A DNA stretch of 64,000 nt, taken from Microbacterium pumilum. Lineage in GTDB: Bacteria; Actinomycetota; Actinomycetes; Actinomycetales; Microbacteriaceae. The DNA lies in contig NZ_BAAAOH010000001.1 in NCBI RefSeq assembly GCF_039530225.1, forward strand, positions 434,001-498,000, read 5' to 3'. The notes under the pieces are model-generated. The model was not told where the DNA came from and did not search any database. It saw nothing but the letters and a program-made list of their open reading frames with translations. Made by a program: the position numbers and the translations under genes. Positions 63,456 through 64,000 of this stretch are shown here, piece after piece (the stretch's first letter is position 1; every line of letters starts with the position of its first letter).

Positions 63456-64000
63456 ATGACAGGTCGCCTCGAAGGCAGAACCGCGCTGGTCACGGGTGCC
63501 GGCACGGGCATCGGTCTCGGCGTCGCAGAGCGCTTCGCCCGCGAGGGCGCACGTGTCATCATCGCCGATCGTGACGCGGATGCCGCGAACCGCGCAGTCG
63601 CGTCGATCGGCGAGTCCGCCCGCGCTGCGGTGCTCGACATCTCGGATGAGGACTCGGTCGCGGCAGCTTTCGCGGATCTCGACGCGGCCGGCTGGAGCCC
63701 CGATGTCGTCGTCGCCAACGCGGGCGTGCAGCTGTTCGGCCACGACGCGAAAGCTGCCGACCTCGACCTGGACGTATGGAAGCGCACGATCGACATCAAC
63801 CTCACCGGCACGTTCCTCACGGTGAAGCACGCCGTGCGATCGATGCTCGCGCGCGGCGAGGGAGGCTCCATCATCCTCACCGGCAGCCCGACCGGACTGA
63901 ACGGCGAGGGCCAGGACTTCACGGCTTACAGCGCATCGAAGGCCGGTATCCACGGGCTGGCACGGACGGTGGCCGCGGCATATGCCGATCGCGGCATCCG
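63456..64000 (+). CDS. SDR-family dehydrogenase (3' end beyond window)
   Basis: Short-chain dehydrogenase, 181 residues visible from ATG 63456 (TGAGGAG ribosome site); the end is cut by the window. NAD(P) motif TGAGTGIG at 14-21, 'VANAGV' and the catalytic Ser (GSPTG) and Tyr/Lys (YSASK) are all present. It is 27 bp behind the ApnO-like gene, probably in the same operon. It could oxidise apiose or another sugar feeding the pathway, or act at a tetritol/tetrulose step; this cannot be decided from the sequence. Confidence 0.85.
   Translation, partial: MTGRLEGRTALVTGAGTGIGLGVAERFAREGARVIIADRDADAANRAVASIGESARAAVLDISDEDSVAAAFADLDAAGWSPDVVVANAGVQLFGHDAKAADLDLDVWKRTIDINLTGTFLTVKHAVRSMLARGEGGSIILTGSPTGLNGEGQDFTAYSASKAGIHGLARTVAAAYADRGI

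Overview
The window is 64 kb of very GC-rich actinobacterial chromosome. Codon use, the constant GGCATCC/GGATGCC motifs, a DUF222-type HNH gene and the CCTGAGC-TGTCGAAG repeat all suggest Microbacteriaceae, most likely Microbacterium. This is inference from style and gene content; there is no rRNA or other marker. I saw no tRNA, rRNA, phage or insertion-sequence genes. Genes are tightly packed, with many GTGA, ATGA and TGATG stop-start overlaps.

Most of the window is a series of sugar-utilisation modules, each with its own regulator. Positions 1-5469 hold an alpha-glucoside module: an ABC permease cut by the window edge, a binding protein, a GH13 glucosidase and a LacI regulator. Positions 5589-13629 are mixed housekeeping: photolyase, TM2 protein, two redox enzymes, prephenate dehydratase, phosphoglucomutase and a carboxylesterase. 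Positions 13780-24189 form a xyloside or xyloglucan-oligosaccharide module: GH3, GH31 alpha-xylosidase, LacI, a YesL-like protein and an Lpl-type ABC importer. One operator palindrome, TCGAAGCGCTTCGA or its core, stands in front of both the GH31/LacI pair and the importer. Positions 24518-31631 are an arabinan module: GH43, GH51, ABC importer and LacI. A frameshifted HNH endonuclease gene (31906-33364) is followed by galE, a LacI regulator and galTK (33485-38023). Positions 40063-45923 hold an MFS-GH3 beta-glucosidase operon divergent from TetR-carboxylesterase. Positions 46024-48937 hold a lipoate-ligase-family gene, an orphan adenine methyltransferase and an F420-type oxidoreductase. A secreted GH6-CBM2 cellulase at 49059-50657 has a perfect CelR-type operator. 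A MarR-regulated pair of efflux MFS genes lies at 51807-55290.

The most interesting gene set is at the right end (55294-64000). A FadR-type regulator and an alditol oxidase diverge from an operon of an organic-acid-type MFS, a dihydroxyacetone-kinase-like kinase, an RpiB-like isomerase, a triosephosphate-isomerase-like protein, a xylose-isomerase-like TIM barrel, a 6PGDH-like oxidoreductase and an SDR cut by the window end. The order and family combination match what is known of D-apionate to L-erythrulose to D-erythrose-4-phosphate catabolism. The alditol oxidase and SDR suggest a variant that could start from the alditol or free sugar. This is a hypothesis from family membership and gene order.

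The other notable signal is non-coding. A palindromic element of about 56 bp with 19-bp arms (TTACGGACGCGACACGCCG and its complement) occurs seven times, always intergenic and always 5-75 bp after a stop codon. A second, unrelated nested inverted repeat occurs twice, both times between convergent genes. A tandem array of a 19-21 bp unit lies at 8540-8740.
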